A DNA stretch of 64,000 nt from Nostoc sp. JL33 (GTDB lineage Bacteria; Cyanobacteriota; Cyanobacteriia; Cyanobacteriales; Nostocaceae), in contig NZ_JABXKP010000035.1 of assembly GCF_017114985.1 (NCBI RefSeq), positions 33,718 through 97,717 of the forward strand, in the 5' to 3' direction. This document shows, piece after piece, positions 55,151 through 64,000 of this stretch; the first letter of the stretch is position 1, and each line of letters starts with the position of its first letter. A model generated the notes under the pieces. The model was not told the origin of the DNA and searched no databases. It was given only the letters and a program-made list of their open reading frames with translations. The translations under genes were made by a program, and so were the position numbers.

Positions 55151-56482
55151 TTACTTTTTTTGTTGCCAAGCCAAAACTTTTTCTGTTTCTGCTAAGGCTG
55201 GACTGATACCAAACCAGCGCCCCACAGGATCACGATATTCAAACAGATACATACTTCTTAGTAAGCTCTGATAGTCAGACTCACCTTTAACTCTCTGCTG
55301 CTGCACTACTTCAAACAATAATTCCCACTGGGATTCATCAATAGCTAATAGCAGATCGTCGCGGTAGTCCTTAATCACGGCTTCTAAGCAGTCCTTAGAA
55401 AAAGGTGGATCTTGTCGTTGTAGGCAGCTATAAAGTAAACCCAATAAGTTACGAATGTGACCACCACTAACGCGACATAGACGATCCAAACTTTGGGAGT
55501 GCTCGAATAATTCTGTAATTAATAAAAGCCTGCCATTCAAAGGAACTTCTGGAAAAGCTCTTGCTAGAACTAACTGGCGCACTAGTGACATCCCTGGTTC
55601 GTAGTCACTGCCATCTCTTTGCCGCACTAATACCATCGGCAGTACTTTTGGCGCAATCCCTCCCCCCAGACGATTTTTCAGTGTCTCGTACTCATTGGAG
55701 AAAATTAACGTTAGGGGAATTGTGTAAACTAGGTGGCATTTGAGTCGGCGTAACTGTTCGCCTCGGTCGATGAAGAGATATTCTGGTTGCGATCGCCCGG
55801 ATGCTAAGGGACGCATATCCACTCGATCCAAATTATCTACAATCACTACCAGTCCTTTTTGACCCCTTAGCTTGAGCTGTTCAATAGCCTTTTCTAAAAT
55901 TTCTTCGTTAATCGCTTGCAAAATACTATTGGTTCGTGGTTCCAGATATTGCCTTAATTGATTCCGCATCTGGCTGCTATCTTTGGTTTTGGCGGTAATT
56001 TTGGCAATACCCAAGGACAATTCTGCTTGTCCAGAAAGTTCTATGGGGGTTTGCAAAAAATCGCCTACTTCTTTAAGCAAATTGGTAAAGTAACCAGCTT
56101 TGAGTTTGATGCCAATGCCTTCTAAACTGGCACTGACTTGACGGGCTACACTCAGCAGAATATCGCTGACATCAATATCCGCCATGTCTAAGTCTTGACT
56201 GGACTCAAAATAAACCACATGAAATCCCGCCAATTCCAGTTCTGTCTTCAGGCGCTGCAATTCCGTTGACTTACCGCAGCCAATATGACCCGTAAATAAC
56301 TGGCAGGTTGGCTCATCAGGAGAAATCCGAATGATAGTCCGTTGCAACTCTTCGACAATTTTGCAACCACGTACATCAGCAAAATCTATGTAATACTGCC
56401 GATCTAGGACGTTACTTATATTTAGCGTGTAGCTGGGGTTACATGCTTTATAAAAACGTGATAAGTTTAATGTCGTTTTCAT
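55151..56482 (-). CDS. P-loop NTPase (AAA+/STAND-like), partner of the WD40 protein
   Basis: A 443-residue ATPase from the ATG at 56482. FYKACNPSYTL leads into YYIDFADVRG, then Walker A LFTGHIGCGKSTEL (about 62-75) and Walker B KGLVVIVDNLDRVDM (near 203-217). SGGHIRNLLGLLYSCLQRQD is a sensor or winged-helix-like part near 340. No second domain is attached. Upstream Met codons at 56557 and beyond would add a Ser/Thr/Asn-rich leader over ACATACATCTACAT-type repeats. It is 117 bp upstream of the STAND-WD40 gene on the same strand, so the two are likely co-expressed. Confidence 0.85.
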   Translation of the reverse strand: MKTTLNLSRFYKACNPSYTLNISNVLDRQYYIDFADVRGCKIVEELQRTIIRISPDEPTCQLFTGHIGCGKSTELQRLKTELELAGFHVVYFESSQDLDMADIDVSDILLSVARQVSASLEGIGIKLKAGYFTNLLKEVGDFLQTPIELSGQAELSLGIAKITAKTKDSSQMRNQLRQYLEPRTNSILQAINEEILEKAIEQLKLRGQKGLVVIVDNLDRVDMRPLASGRSQPEYLFIDRGEQLRRLKCHLVYTIPLTLIFSNEYETLKNRLGGGIAPKVLPMVLVRQRDGSDYEPGMSLVRQLVLARAFPEVPLNGRLLLITELFEHSQSLDRLCRVSGGHIRNLLGLLYSCLQRQDPPFSKDCLEAVIKDYRDDLLLAIDESQWELLFEVVQQQRVKGESDYQSLLRSMYLFEYRDPVGRWFGISPALAETEKVLAWQQKK

Positions 56483-56686
56483 GTATGTAGATGTGTATGT
56501 AGATGCAGTTTTATTCGTATTTTTTATACAAGTAATCTCTGTCCGGGATGTAGGCATACGATTAACTCGCAAGTTGGTAGTGTATTGCAAAAAATACGAC
56601 TTGTGCAGTATCACTGTCAGTAGTATGCTAGAGATTTAATTGACCATAGTAACGAATATCACTTACTTAAGCAAAAGCTGCTGCCC

Positions 56687-56719
56687 AGATCCCCGACTTC
56701 TTCAAGAAGTCGGGGATCT
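56687..56719. repeat. AGATCCCCGACTTCT perfect hairpin
   Basis: The 15-bp arms are perfect, with a TCA loop. It belongs to the same family as 44730-44762. Confidence 0.75.
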
Positions 56720-57266
56720 AAATCCAGCGATTTAGTAAGTGCCATTCAACCCTAATAGCCTTAAGCATATCTGTCCTGTTTTACACCTGCGATTCAGGTT
56801 TTGACAATCTCTAGCTTTTGCTTGACCTGCGACAAACCTTTAGGGCTTAGGAAGTAAGTCAAAAAAGCTACAAGCAGACATGGTTCTCAACTTTTATAGC
56901 TGATGAGTAAGACTAGTATGAATTATAGCAAAGTACACAGAGATTCGGGAATAATCACATATCATTTGACATCCTATTTGTCAAGAACACAAAATCCTAA
57001 ACATCTAAATTAATATTTTGTAATCTTTAGGGAAAAAATCTTCAAAAATAACTTGTCAAAAAGGCAACAGTCAGTTAAAAATGGACACCGGAAACTTTAA
57101 TCGGAACGATCGCTAGCGCCATAATCATTGTGTAGTTACTGTAAAGTGTTACTAAAAATAAAAAAGTCTTGAGGAGATCGGCTAACAGATGCCAACACTG
57201 TTTACTGAAATTAATAATGATACGAGCGCGTCAAGGAATTTAGATTGCAACCAGAAAGGGGTTTGA
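56720..57266. other. ftsQ upstream region
   Basis: An AT-rich region with no recognised gene. It should hold the ftsQ promoter, divergent from the NTPase gene. Confidence 0.4.
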
Positions 57267-58100
57267 ATGGCTGGCATAATATCAGTTTCCCGCACGGATC
57301 TAGCCCAGCGTCGTCAGAAATTACGTCGGCACCGGCAGATGAGAATTATTCAGGCTATTTGGCGAACCTTTGCCATTACTGGTTTGGCGGGTGGATTGCT
57401 GTGGGTGGTAGTCCAACCAGTGTGGATGCTAAAAGCTCCCAAACAAATAGTGATGAAATCAGGCAATAAGTTACTGACAGATGAAACCGCTCAGTCACTA
57501 TTGGTGCTATCTTACCCCCAGTCTTTGTGGCGGATTGAACCGTCAGCGATCGCTAACTCTTTGAAGAAACAACCAACTATTGCCCAAGCGATCGTCAGAC
57601 GCCGCCTCTTTCCTCCTGGATTAAACATCGAAATCCAAGAACGAGTACCTGTAGCGGTGACTCAAACAGCTAGCAACAAAAAAGTAACAATCGGCTTACT
57701 AGATGCAAGTGGGGTCTGGATGCCTTTAGAAAAATACACATCATTGAATCCCACTAGGAAATTACCCAATCTCAGAGTAATTGGCTTGCCAAAACAATAC
57801 TGCCTCTACTGGACTCAGCTTCATCAAGCTGTCAGCCAAAGTCCGGTGAAAGTGATGGAAATTGATTGTCGAAATCCAACGAATTTAATTTTGAAGACAG
57901 AACTAGGAGATGTGCATCTCGGCGTTCCAGGCCCCCAGTTGTCTGAACAAATTAAGGTACTCGCCCAAATGCGCCCTTTAGCAGCAAAATTCAATTCCGG
58001 TCAAATAGAGTATATTGATCTGAAAAATCCAGAATTACCCTTAGTACAAATGAACCAAGAAAACCAAAAATTAACTCCCAAAATCCCTAAAAACATCTAG
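57267..58100 (+). CDS. ftsQ: Cell division protein FtsQ
   Basis: A 277-residue divisome protein with one membrane anchor. A basic cytoplasmic tail (RTDLAQRRQKLRRHRQMR) precedes the helix FAITGLAGGLLWVVVQPVWM. A POTRA-type domain follows (IVMKSGNKLLTDETAQSLLV, PQSLWRIEPSAIANSLKKQP, QAIVRRRLFPPGLNIEIQER) and then the FtsQ/DivIB beta domain. It links early Z-ring proteins to FtsB/FtsL and septal synthesis. It is 1.08 kb upstream of ftsZ in the same direction. Confidence 0.92.
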   Translation: MAGIISVSRTDLAQRRQKLRRHRQMRIIQAIWRTFAITGLAGGLLWVVVQPVWMLKAPKQIVMKSGNKLLTDETAQSLLVLSYPQSLWRIEPSAIANSLKKQPTIAQAIVRRRLFPPGLNIEIQERVPVAVTQTASNKKVTIGLLDASGVWMPLEKYTSLNPTRKLPNLRVIGLPKQYCLYWTQLHQAVSQSPVKVMEIDCRNPTNLILKTELGDVHLGVPGPQLSEQIKVLAQMRPLAAKFNSGQIEYIDLKNPELPLVQMNQENQKLTPKIPKNI

Positions 58101-58281
58101 CATGTTTAATGTATTGATAGCTCTGAGTAAATTAAGAAGCTTTATGCTGATAAATATATTTATTATTTTCAGTTTTCCGGCAAACCACACGAAAATCGGC
58201 ATTAACTTCTAATTAAAATGAGAAGATCAATCATAAAATCTCCATTGCGAGTAAAACACTCTCAATTGTTACCCTAATATC

Positions 58282-58560
58282 TAAGAGTAGGGTGCAAGAT
58301 GTCGGACAATCTAATGATCGCCTATGGCGTGCAAAATGCCTTCTGCCCATAGATTATTTGACTAAACCCACTGCACAAAAGAGAAAAATCCTTGAGTTTT
58401 TCATTTATTGTTCAGACTCATGAACAGAAGGCACTGATCAGAACGGTTTACGCCGCCATCCTAGTGCAGAGCCAAAAACGCTCTGGCTTTGGTCTGTTGA
58501 GGACACTTCCAAAAACAGTTTACCGAAGTTTCAATCTGTAACAGCACCGCCCAAAGTTGC
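58282..58560 (+). other. Possible structured RNA in the ftsQ-ftsZ gap
   Basis: CTATGG (58322) pairs with CCATAG (58347). The loop between holds TGCCTTCTG, which is complementary to CAGAAGGCA at 58425, allowing a pseudoknot. GTTCA/TGAAC (58410) and CAGAGC/GCTCTG (58467/58480) are further stems. The stretch is not open as a long frame. A structured leader or small RNA is possible but unproven. Confidence 0.35.
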
Positions 58561-58828
58561 GTAAGCATTGCTTCTGGGCAATAAGTTTGGATTACTCTGT
58601 GCCGTAATTCCTATTGGGTGACAGAAACCTCGTAGGAAATCTTGATTTGTTGACCGCACTAGTGAGGGTTCTTGTAGGATCGACTATTACTGCAACAAAG
58701 TGTCCATTAAAACCTGCCAAAGAACAAGTTAATCAGGTATAGTCTGACAAGTAAATTCTTGCTTACTTTCACCTAAAAGATAAGTAAGTAGAAGGTAAGT
58801 TTTGTGTCTAAAGTTGCAATCATCCCCA

Positions 58829-59116
58829 ATGGTAAAACCTATTAACAATATTATTATTGAGGCAGAGAAGAGGCGCTGTAGTATGTCTTTAGAAGTTATG
58901 CCCTCCGCTAAGAAGAATCAAGAGATTAATGTCTCTTTGATGTTATACAGATCACTTTTAGATAAATGTAGGTATACTTCTCTAGAATTGGCTGTGCGAT
59001 CGGCTGCCTTAAAAGCTTATCCCATAGCAAATTTTCACACTGCCAATTCTGTTAGGCTTGGCAGTAGTGAAAACAATAAAGAACAGTGCCCTAGTATTGT
59101 GGCACTGTCAAACTAA
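58829..59116 (+). CDS. Uncertain small protein upstream of ftsZ
   Basis: A possible 95-residue protein from ATG 58829 (MVKPINNIIIEAEKRRC). No domain is recognised; SLMLYRSLLDKCRYTSLELA and AVRSAALKAYPIANF are moderately protein-like. No strong ribosome site precedes it. It ends 60 bp before ftsZ. It may be a chance frame in the ftsZ leader. Confidence 0.3.
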   Translation: MVKPINNIIIEAEKRRCSMSLEVMPSAKKNQEINVSLMLYRSLLDKCRYTSLELAVRSAALKAYPIANFHTANSVRLGSSENNKEQCPSIVALSN

Positions 59117-59176
59117 AGTTGACTCTGAGGTGAATAACACCTGAAAAAGTCGTTTATCTACCCTTTGACAAATCCA

Positions 59177-60493
59177 ATGACACTTGATAATAACCAAGGA
59201 CTTAACTATAAAAATTCCCAATCTACGGGACAGCCGGGGTTCTCTCTGGCAGTTAACTCGACCAATCCCTTTAATAACTCTGGGCTGAACTTCGGACAAA
59301 ATCACGATAATAAGAAGATTTCTGCGGAAAATAGCCGAATTGGCGAGATTGTTCCTGGTCGGGTCGCCAACATAAAAGTGATTGGTGTCGGCGGCGGCGG
59401 TGGCAATGCCGTTAACCGGATGATCGAATCTGATGTCTCTGGGGTAGAGTTTTGGTCAATTAACACTGATGCCCAAGCTCTTACCTTAGCTGGCGCTCCC
59501 AGTAGATTGCAAATTGGACAGAAGCTAACGCGGGGTTTAGGAGCAGGTGGTAATCCTGCCATTGGTCAAAAGGCAGCTGAGGAATCACGGGACGAAATTG
59601 CTACAGCTTTAGAGGGGGCAGACTTAGTATTTATCACTGCTGGTATGGGGGGTGGTACTGGGACAGGTGCAGCGCCGATAGTGGCAGAAGTAGCAAAAGA
59701 AATGGGCGCTCTGACTGTTGGTGTAGTCACACGTCCATTTGTGTTTGAGGGACGCCGCCGCACCAGCCAAGCGGAACAAGGTATTGAAGGACTAAAAAGT
59801 AGAGTAGATACACTGATCATTATCCCGAACAATAAACTGCTGGAAGTGATCCCCGAACAAACACCTGTACAAGAAGCTTTTCGCTATGCAGATGATGTGC
59901 TGCGTCAAGGGGTACAAGGTATTTCTGATATCATCACGATCCCCGGTTTGGTAAACGTTGACTTTGCTGATGTTCGAGCGGTGATGGCAGATGCAGGCTC
60001 GGCATTGATGGGAATTGGCGTTAGCTCTGGAAAATCTAGAGCCAGAGAAGCTGCGATCGCAGCTATTTCTTCACCATTACTAGAATGTTCTATTGAAGGT
60101 GCTAGAGGGGTTGTATTTAATATTACTGGTGGAACTGACCTGACTTTGCATGAAGTGAATGCAGCCGCAGAAGCAATCTATGAGGTAGTTGATCCCAACG
60201 CCAATATTATTTTTGGGGCTGTAATTGATGACAGACTCCAAGGTGAGGTAAGAATTACTGTAATTGCCACCGGATTTACAGGTGAAGTGCAAGCTGTGCA
60301 ACAACAAAGCGTGGCTAACGTTCGAGTAGCACCTAATACCTCGAAGCGACCAGCAACACAGCAACCCGCAGTTAATCCCCCAACCTCAACTCCAAGTTCA
60401 ACTCCAACTTCAACTCCAATTCCAGAACCAAAAGAAAAACCTGGATTGGATATACCTGATTTTCTGAGAAACCGACGTACACCAAGGAATTAA
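59177..60493 (+). CDS. ftsZ: Cell division GTPase FtsZ
   Basis: A 438-residue tubulin homologue that forms the division ring. [20 protein letters not shown] begins the GTPase core, and [20 protein letters not shown] is the tubulin G-box. [20 protein letters not shown] is the T7-loop region. After residue about 375 comes a variable Pro/Thr/Ser linker with [15 protein letters not shown], then the conserved tail [12 protein letters not shown] that binds partners. A 50-residue N-terminal extension, usual in filamentous cyanobacteria, precedes the core. I use ATG 59177; the TTG four codons upstream is less likely. Confidence 0.97.
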   Translation: MTLDNNQGLNYKNSQSTGQPGFSLAVNSTNPFNNSGLNFGQNHDNKKISAENSRIGEIVPGRVANIKVIGVGGGGGNAVNRMIESDVSGVEFWSINTDAQALTLAGAPSRLQIGQKLTRGLGAGGNPAIGQKAAEESRDEIATALEGADLVFITAGMGGGTGTGAAPIVAEVAKEMGALTVGVVTRPFVFEGRRRTSQAEQGIEGLKSRVDTLIIIPNNKLLEVIPEQTPVQEAFRYADDVLRQGVQGISDIITIPGLVNVDFADVRAVMADAGSALMGIGVSSGKSRAREAAIAAISSPLLECSIEGARGVVFNITGGTDLTLHEVNAAAEAIYEVVDPNANIIFGAVIDDRLQGEVRITVIATGFTGEVQAVQQQSVANVRVAPNTSKRPATQQPAVNPPTSTPSSTPTSTPIPEPKEKPGLDIPDFLRNRRTPRN

Positions 60494-60943
60494 AAGATTT
60501 TGGATTTGAGATTTTAGATTAACTTAGCAGTCTCAGGTCAGGCTGAGTGCTGTATAAAATCTGCTAGTTTCAGGGTTTTACCAAGGGCAGGGGTAAGCAA
60601 TCTGTTGCCATCCCCGATTTTGCCAATTGGTAAAAAAACTCGTCAACGCTACTTTAGAGAATGAACTTGGGCAGGAGTCTGCTGGCTCGCATGTCCAGCT
60701 ATGCTTTCGGTACAAAAAAACACGAAGACCTTCCCGACTAAAGATGAGTAGATGAGTAGGCGTAGCCCGTCATAAACATCGGTACATCTACCCCTGGCGA
60801 TCCATTAAACTTATATTTCCTACAAGTAAATATATTTAGTTCAAGGTAGCGACATGGGAAACTTGACCACGTAAGTGCCCGCCCCAACGAGGTCTGCTTC
60901 CCGCAGAATAGGACACGAAGCAAAAAGAGAAGGTAAATGCAAA
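60494..60943. other. Gene-free spacer after ftsZ
   Basis: GATTTTGGATTTGAGATTTTA directly after ftsZ belongs to a repeat also seen at 39880. No gene is supported; a 61-codon minus frame at 60738 has no recognisable content. Confidence 0.4.
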
Positions 60944-61918
60944 TTATTTTTTGATTTTTAGAGTTTGTTCAATCCATTGAATAACTTGATAACCAAGGCG
61001 AGTACCATCTAGGCGATCAATCTCACGAATTCCGGTAGGACTGGTGACGTTAACTTCAGTCAGGTAGCCACCGATAACGTCAATACCCACAAAAATTAAG
61101 CCGTCTTGGCGTAAGCGTTCGGCTAATTGGGTACAGATTTCATACTCTCTTGGGGTAATTCCGGTTTGAGCGACTGTGCCACCAGTTGCCATATTATTGC
61201 GAAAATCAGTTCCACTAGAGAGGCGATTGAGCGCACCAATCGGTTCGCCATCGAGCAGGATAATTCGTTTATCTCCCTCTTTTGCCTCCGGTAAATAGGT
61301 TTGTAGCATTACAGGCACTCGACCTTGGAGAGTACTGAGTTCGACAATGGAGTTAAAATTGCGATCGCCAGATTGCAAAAACAAAATTCCTTCCCCAGCT
61401 TTGTTACCCAGTGGTTTGAGAACCGCAGCTCCCTTTGCTTCGACAAATTGCCGAATAACCTGCTTATCAGCACTGACAATGGTTTCTGGAATCGCTTTGG
61501 TAAACTGGAGGGCATACATTTTTTCATTTGCCCCTCGGATACCGCTAGGACTGTTAATCACCAGGGTTTTATTTTGGTCGATGTAATCCAGAATATAGGT
61601 GGCATAGAGGTAGGAATCATTGACTGGGGGATCTGTCCGCATAAATACGGCGTCCATTGTCTCTAAAGAAGCCAAGGAGGAATCGCTCAACTTATACCAA
61701 GGATTCACCGCTACCCAGCGTCCCTCTACCAATTGTACTGGTACAAGTTCGACTCGCTGTAGGACAGCCCAAGCTTTGCTCTCCACCACACTCAGCAGAT
61801 TTGCCTGAGTTATCCAAACTTCGTGTCCCAGGATTTGCGCTGCTTCAATCAGGGCAACACTGGTATCATGACACGGGTCAAGCAGATGGATGGGATCAAT
61901 GATAAAAGCTAGTTTCAC
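60944..61918 (-). CDS. gshB: Glutathione synthetase
   Basis: A 324-residue ATP-grasp enzyme joining glycine to gamma-glutamylcysteine. MKLAFIIDPIHLLDPCHDTS is the standard N-terminus, followed by DAVFMRTDPPVNDSYLYATY. GAAVLKPLGNKAGEGILFLQ is an ATP-grasp strand. NMATGGTVAQTGITPREYEI, IFVGIDVIGGYLTEVNVTSP and TGIREIDRLDG carry the metal and substrate ligands. Full length. A glutaredoxin gene lies 234 bp upstream on the same strand, linking supply of glutathione to its use. Confidence 0.96.
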   Translation of the reverse strand: MKLAFIIDPIHLLDPCHDTSVALIEAAQILGHEVWITQANLLSVVESKAWAVLQRVELVPVQLVEGRWVAVNPWYKLSDSSLASLETMDAVFMRTDPPVNDSYLYATYILDYIDQNKTLVINSPSGIRGANEKMYALQFTKAIPETIVSADKQVIRQFVEAKGAAVLKPLGNKAGEGILFLQSGDRNFNSIVELSTLQGRVPVMLQTYLPEAKEGDKRIILLDGEPIGALNRLSSGTDFRNNMATGGTVAQTGITPREYEICTQLAERLRQDGLIFVGIDVIGGYLTEVNVTSPTGIREIDRLDGTRLGYQVIQWIEQTLKIKK

Positions 61919-62152
61919 CCTTTATACCTCAATCACCAAGAAATTAAATGGTTATTCAATTATTATCTCTTGATGCTCACCAATTGACGTATATGTGTAC
62001 TGCTGAGTAGAACCTGGAGGGAAAAATCTTGTGGACAGACATCGCTTTTGTGGGGATAAAAGCCCGTAGACAAGGCAGGGCGTTACTTTTCCATTGTACC
62101 GACGCTGTGTAATTGCAGTGGCTTGTTTTAGCGATCGCAATATCTTCTGAAC

Positions 62153-62425
62153 CTAGACGCTATTGCTAGAAGTTAGTAGCTCATCCAGCTTTCCTTGACT
62201 GTCTAAAGCGTGGATATCATCACAACCACCAACATGATCATCATTGATGAAAATTTGCGGTAAAGAGCGCCGTCCATTTGCCCTTTGAGCCATTTTATTT
62301 CTGGCTGCCTCATCTCCATCAATGCTGTATTCGATAAATTCAACTCCCTTGTTCTTCAGCAAACTTTTGGCACGAATGCAAAACGGACAAGTCCTCCAAG
62401 TGTAGATTTCTACTTTTGTAGCCAT
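62153..62425 (-). CDS. grxC: Glutaredoxin (GrxC type)
   Basis: A 90-residue dithiol glutaredoxin that reduces disulfides with glutathione. The active site is TWRTCPFCIRAKSLL, with CPFC at about 13-16. RSLPQIFINDDHVGGCDDIH supplies the cis-Pro and the glutathione-binding GG. Length is that of Grx3. It is upstream of gshB on the same strand. Confidence 0.94.
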   Translation of the reverse strand: MATKVEIYTWRTCPFCIRAKSLLKNKGVEFIEYSIDGDEAARNKMAQRANGRRSLPQIFINDDHVGGCDDIHALDSQGKLDELLTSSNSV

Positions 62426-62633
62426 AATTTCCTCAACTTGATTTAATACTTCTTAATTCTAGAACTTTGCCACTGGCTGTAGCGGCTCTATCTCGTTTTG
62501 ACTTTATCCTCAGAAGTGGCTAGTAAGGCAAAACTAAAACCCAAGTCCAGACGGACAGGACAGTATAAATTCCTGACACAAAATCCTCTATGGTTTGCTC
62601 TGACAAAATTGTTAAATTTTCCGGTACTCGTTT

Positions 62634-63596
62634 TCAGGAACGAATTAACATTGGATCATAAATTTGACACTCTTGAACCCCATAATTGCCCAGAATAGAG
62701 CTAACGTGATCAAGCTCATTGTCTGTGCCACTAACGATGAGTATGTAATTGCCTTGATCAATTTGCTCGTTGTAAAAGCGTGCCCACTCATCTGCTATTC
62801 CTAGCCTCATAGCGTCAAAGCGCTCACTTAAATTAACGCCTATTGACCCTTTGACTTGAGAAAAGTCTTTGCAAATTAAGGAAATCTGATTTACTGCAAA
62901 ACCTGCGACATACATATCGTTAATTGCCGCTTCAACATTATCTATGTGATTAAAGTAACCAACAGCATATTTAGGCAAAATCCCACTTTTATTAGGAATG
63001 GCAGTAGCAGAAGTTGTCGTGCTCAGATAATTTGTAGTTCTATACTCACTGTTGAAATGCTCGTAAATACCAAACTCTTCAATACCCCAACGCTGTAGAA
63101 TTGCTTCTACTTTAGCAATTTCAACAGATGTACAATCCACGATTATAAAATAGTGTCCATGCTCTACTCGCTCGTTATATGCTCTAGCTTGCTCTTCCGA
63201 TATTCCCCAACCAACTAATGCACCAGCAAAAGTCCCAGTAGCAGCACCAATACTTGCCCCGACAAGTGTTGTAACTAAAGCAGTTGCGGCTGCGCCAGCC
63301 AGCATTATTGGCCCAACTCCAGGGATTGCTAAAGTACCAAGACCGACTAATAAACCAGTCAACCCACCAACAGCGCCCCCTGAAAGCCCTCCGACTGTTG
63401 CACCTTCGTCAGCTTTATCACCAGTGCGCTCTTTTATTTGATCATTGGCAATCTCATGATTGCGGTCTGCATTCTGTACAACTACAGATACTTTCTCCAT
63501 CGCCAAGCCAGAATCTTTCAACTCATGTAGTGCCTGTTCTGCATCTCGACGATGAGTAAATACGCCTACAGCACGTTGATATTGACTTAAAACCAT
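62634..63596 (-). CDS. YflT-like stress protein with glycine-zipper core
   Basis: A 320-residue protein with two YflT-type (general stress protein 17M) domains. The first is RAVGVFTHRRDAEQALHELK near the start; the second is KYAVGYFNHIDNVEAAINDM near 208. Between lies a glycine-rich hydrophobic stretch (VGGLSGGAVGGLTGLLVGLG, ALVTTLVGASIGAATGTFAG) that could insert in membranes. Each half ends in a similar motif: YFIIVDCTSVEIAKVEAILQ and YILIVSGTDNELDHVSSILG. Proteins of this layout are stress- or cold-related in cyanobacteria. Single gene. Biochemical function unknown. Confidence 0.82.
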   Translation of the reverse strand: MVLSQYQRAVGVFTHRRDAEQALHELKDSGLAMEKVSVVVQNADRNHEIANDQIKERTGDKADEGATVGGLSGGAVGGLTGLLVGLGTLAIPGVGPIMLAGAAATALVTTLVGASIGAATGTFAGALVGWGISEEQARAYNERVEHGHYFIIVDCTSVEIAKVEAILQRWGIEEFGIYEHFNSEYRTTNYLSTTTSATAIPNKSGILPKYAVGYFNHIDNVEAAINDMYVAGFAVNQISLICKDFSQVKGSIGVNLSERFDAMRLGIADEWARFYNEQIDQGNYILIVSGTDNELDHVSSILGNYGVQECQIYDPMLIRS

Positions 63597-64000
63597 TATT
63601 ACTCCTTGGTTGTAGGGGAGAAATTATTCCCCACAAATCTAGTTCTTCATTGCCTGTAATCTTAAATACAATTTTATTTAACCGAAAACCATCCTAAGCA
63701 ATAAAATTCATTACAGACGGTGTAATCACTACCCCTCTAACTTACAAAAAGAGCGCCGAAGCACACGGAAGGCACTTGGCTTGATTGCGTGGAGAAAGTG
63801 CCAACGGCGAAAGCCAGTCGCTACAACGGATAGCGCCACAAAGAGCGAGTCAGACGCTACGCTTACGAGCGTCGGGAACCTCCGCAACGCCCTGGCTCAT
63901 TTATTCGCTTTAAATATTATCCGTGATCCGGGCCTTCAATATATATTTTGATTTCTACAAGCCGCACTCTTGTGCGAGCTTCTAGTCATGAGTTAGGATC
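63597..64000. other. Right-end spacer with interspersed repeat modules
   Basis: GCCAACGGCGAAAGCCAGTC, GACGCTACGCTTACGAGCGT and GGGAACCTCCGCAACGCCC at 63800-63895 are repeat-like. No gene is supported before the window ends. Confidence 0.4.

Noticed and set aside
60738..60923. 61-codon minus-strand frame after ftsZ
   Set aside because: No recognised content; no support beyond being open.

Overview
The window reads as chromosomal DNA of a filamentous, heterocyst-type cyanobacterium close to Nostoc/Anabaena. Supporting signs are the photosystem II protein PsbO, the carotenoid ketolase CrtW, a cyanobacterial SufR-sufBCDS locus, a DevBCA-type exporter, the cyanobacterial group 3 sigma factor SigF, the ECF factor SigG, very frequent GCGATCGC (HIP1) octamers, 7-bp GGGGAGT tandem repeats, and many short palindromic interspersed repeats. 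No rRNA, tRNA or CRISPR array was found.

Layout. 1-7.6 kb: the 5' part of leuS, two small unknown genes, a gamma-glutamylcyclotransferase-like gene, then an envelope block: SigG with its anti-sigma factor, an L,D-transpeptidase, a ComFB-family c-di-GMP receptor and a LytM-type M23 protein. 8.5-12 kb: a DevB-DevC-DevA exporter operon with repeat-filled spacers. 12.7-17.9 kb: a four-gene signalling operon (XRE-type regulator, multi-PAS kinase, single-domain response regulator, hybrid kinase) behind a 44-bp near-palindrome. 18-25 kb: two paralogous pentapeptide-repeat proteins, a SelD-type FAD oxidoreductase lacking its kinase half, a 606-residue TPR protein, and two 21-bp minisatellites. 25-34 kb is an accessory-looking stretch: AT-rich GNAT, orphan VapD, a gene broken by a palindromic insertion, SemiSWEET, a radical SAM/CPXCG/SRPBCC set, an SDR, a degenerate Hlip-like protein, CrtW, CofG and a truncated nuclease-like gene. 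34.7-41 kb: the sufBCDS operon with divergent sufR and two SufR operators. 41.7-46 kb: membrane, YbjQ, TPR and lipoprotein genes plus a gutted ABC ATPase. 46-63.6 kb is a conserved core: sigF, psbO, ftsQ, ftsZ, gshB, a glutaredoxin and a YflT-like stress protein, with a large STAND-WD40 protein and a partner P-loop NTPase set between psbO and ftsQ.

How the genes may work together. SigG, its anti-sigma factor and the peptidoglycan genes suggest envelope homeostasis. SufR would repress sufBCDS when iron-sulfur clusters are sufficient. CrtW and the Hlip-like gene suggest photoprotection. GshB and glutaredoxin belong to the thiol redox system. The NTPase pair is the best candidate for an undescribed system: one partner carries a degenerate N-terminal region, an alpha-helical region, a STAND NTPase, a membrane segment and 14 WD40 repeats, the other a second intact P-loop NTPase.

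The intergenic DNA holds at least five families of short palindromic elements. One is caught inside a coding sequence with a 3-bp target duplication, and one carries 17-bp terminal inverted repeats with a 5-bp duplication. Three separate 21-bp tandem arrays with different sequences lie within 12 kb.
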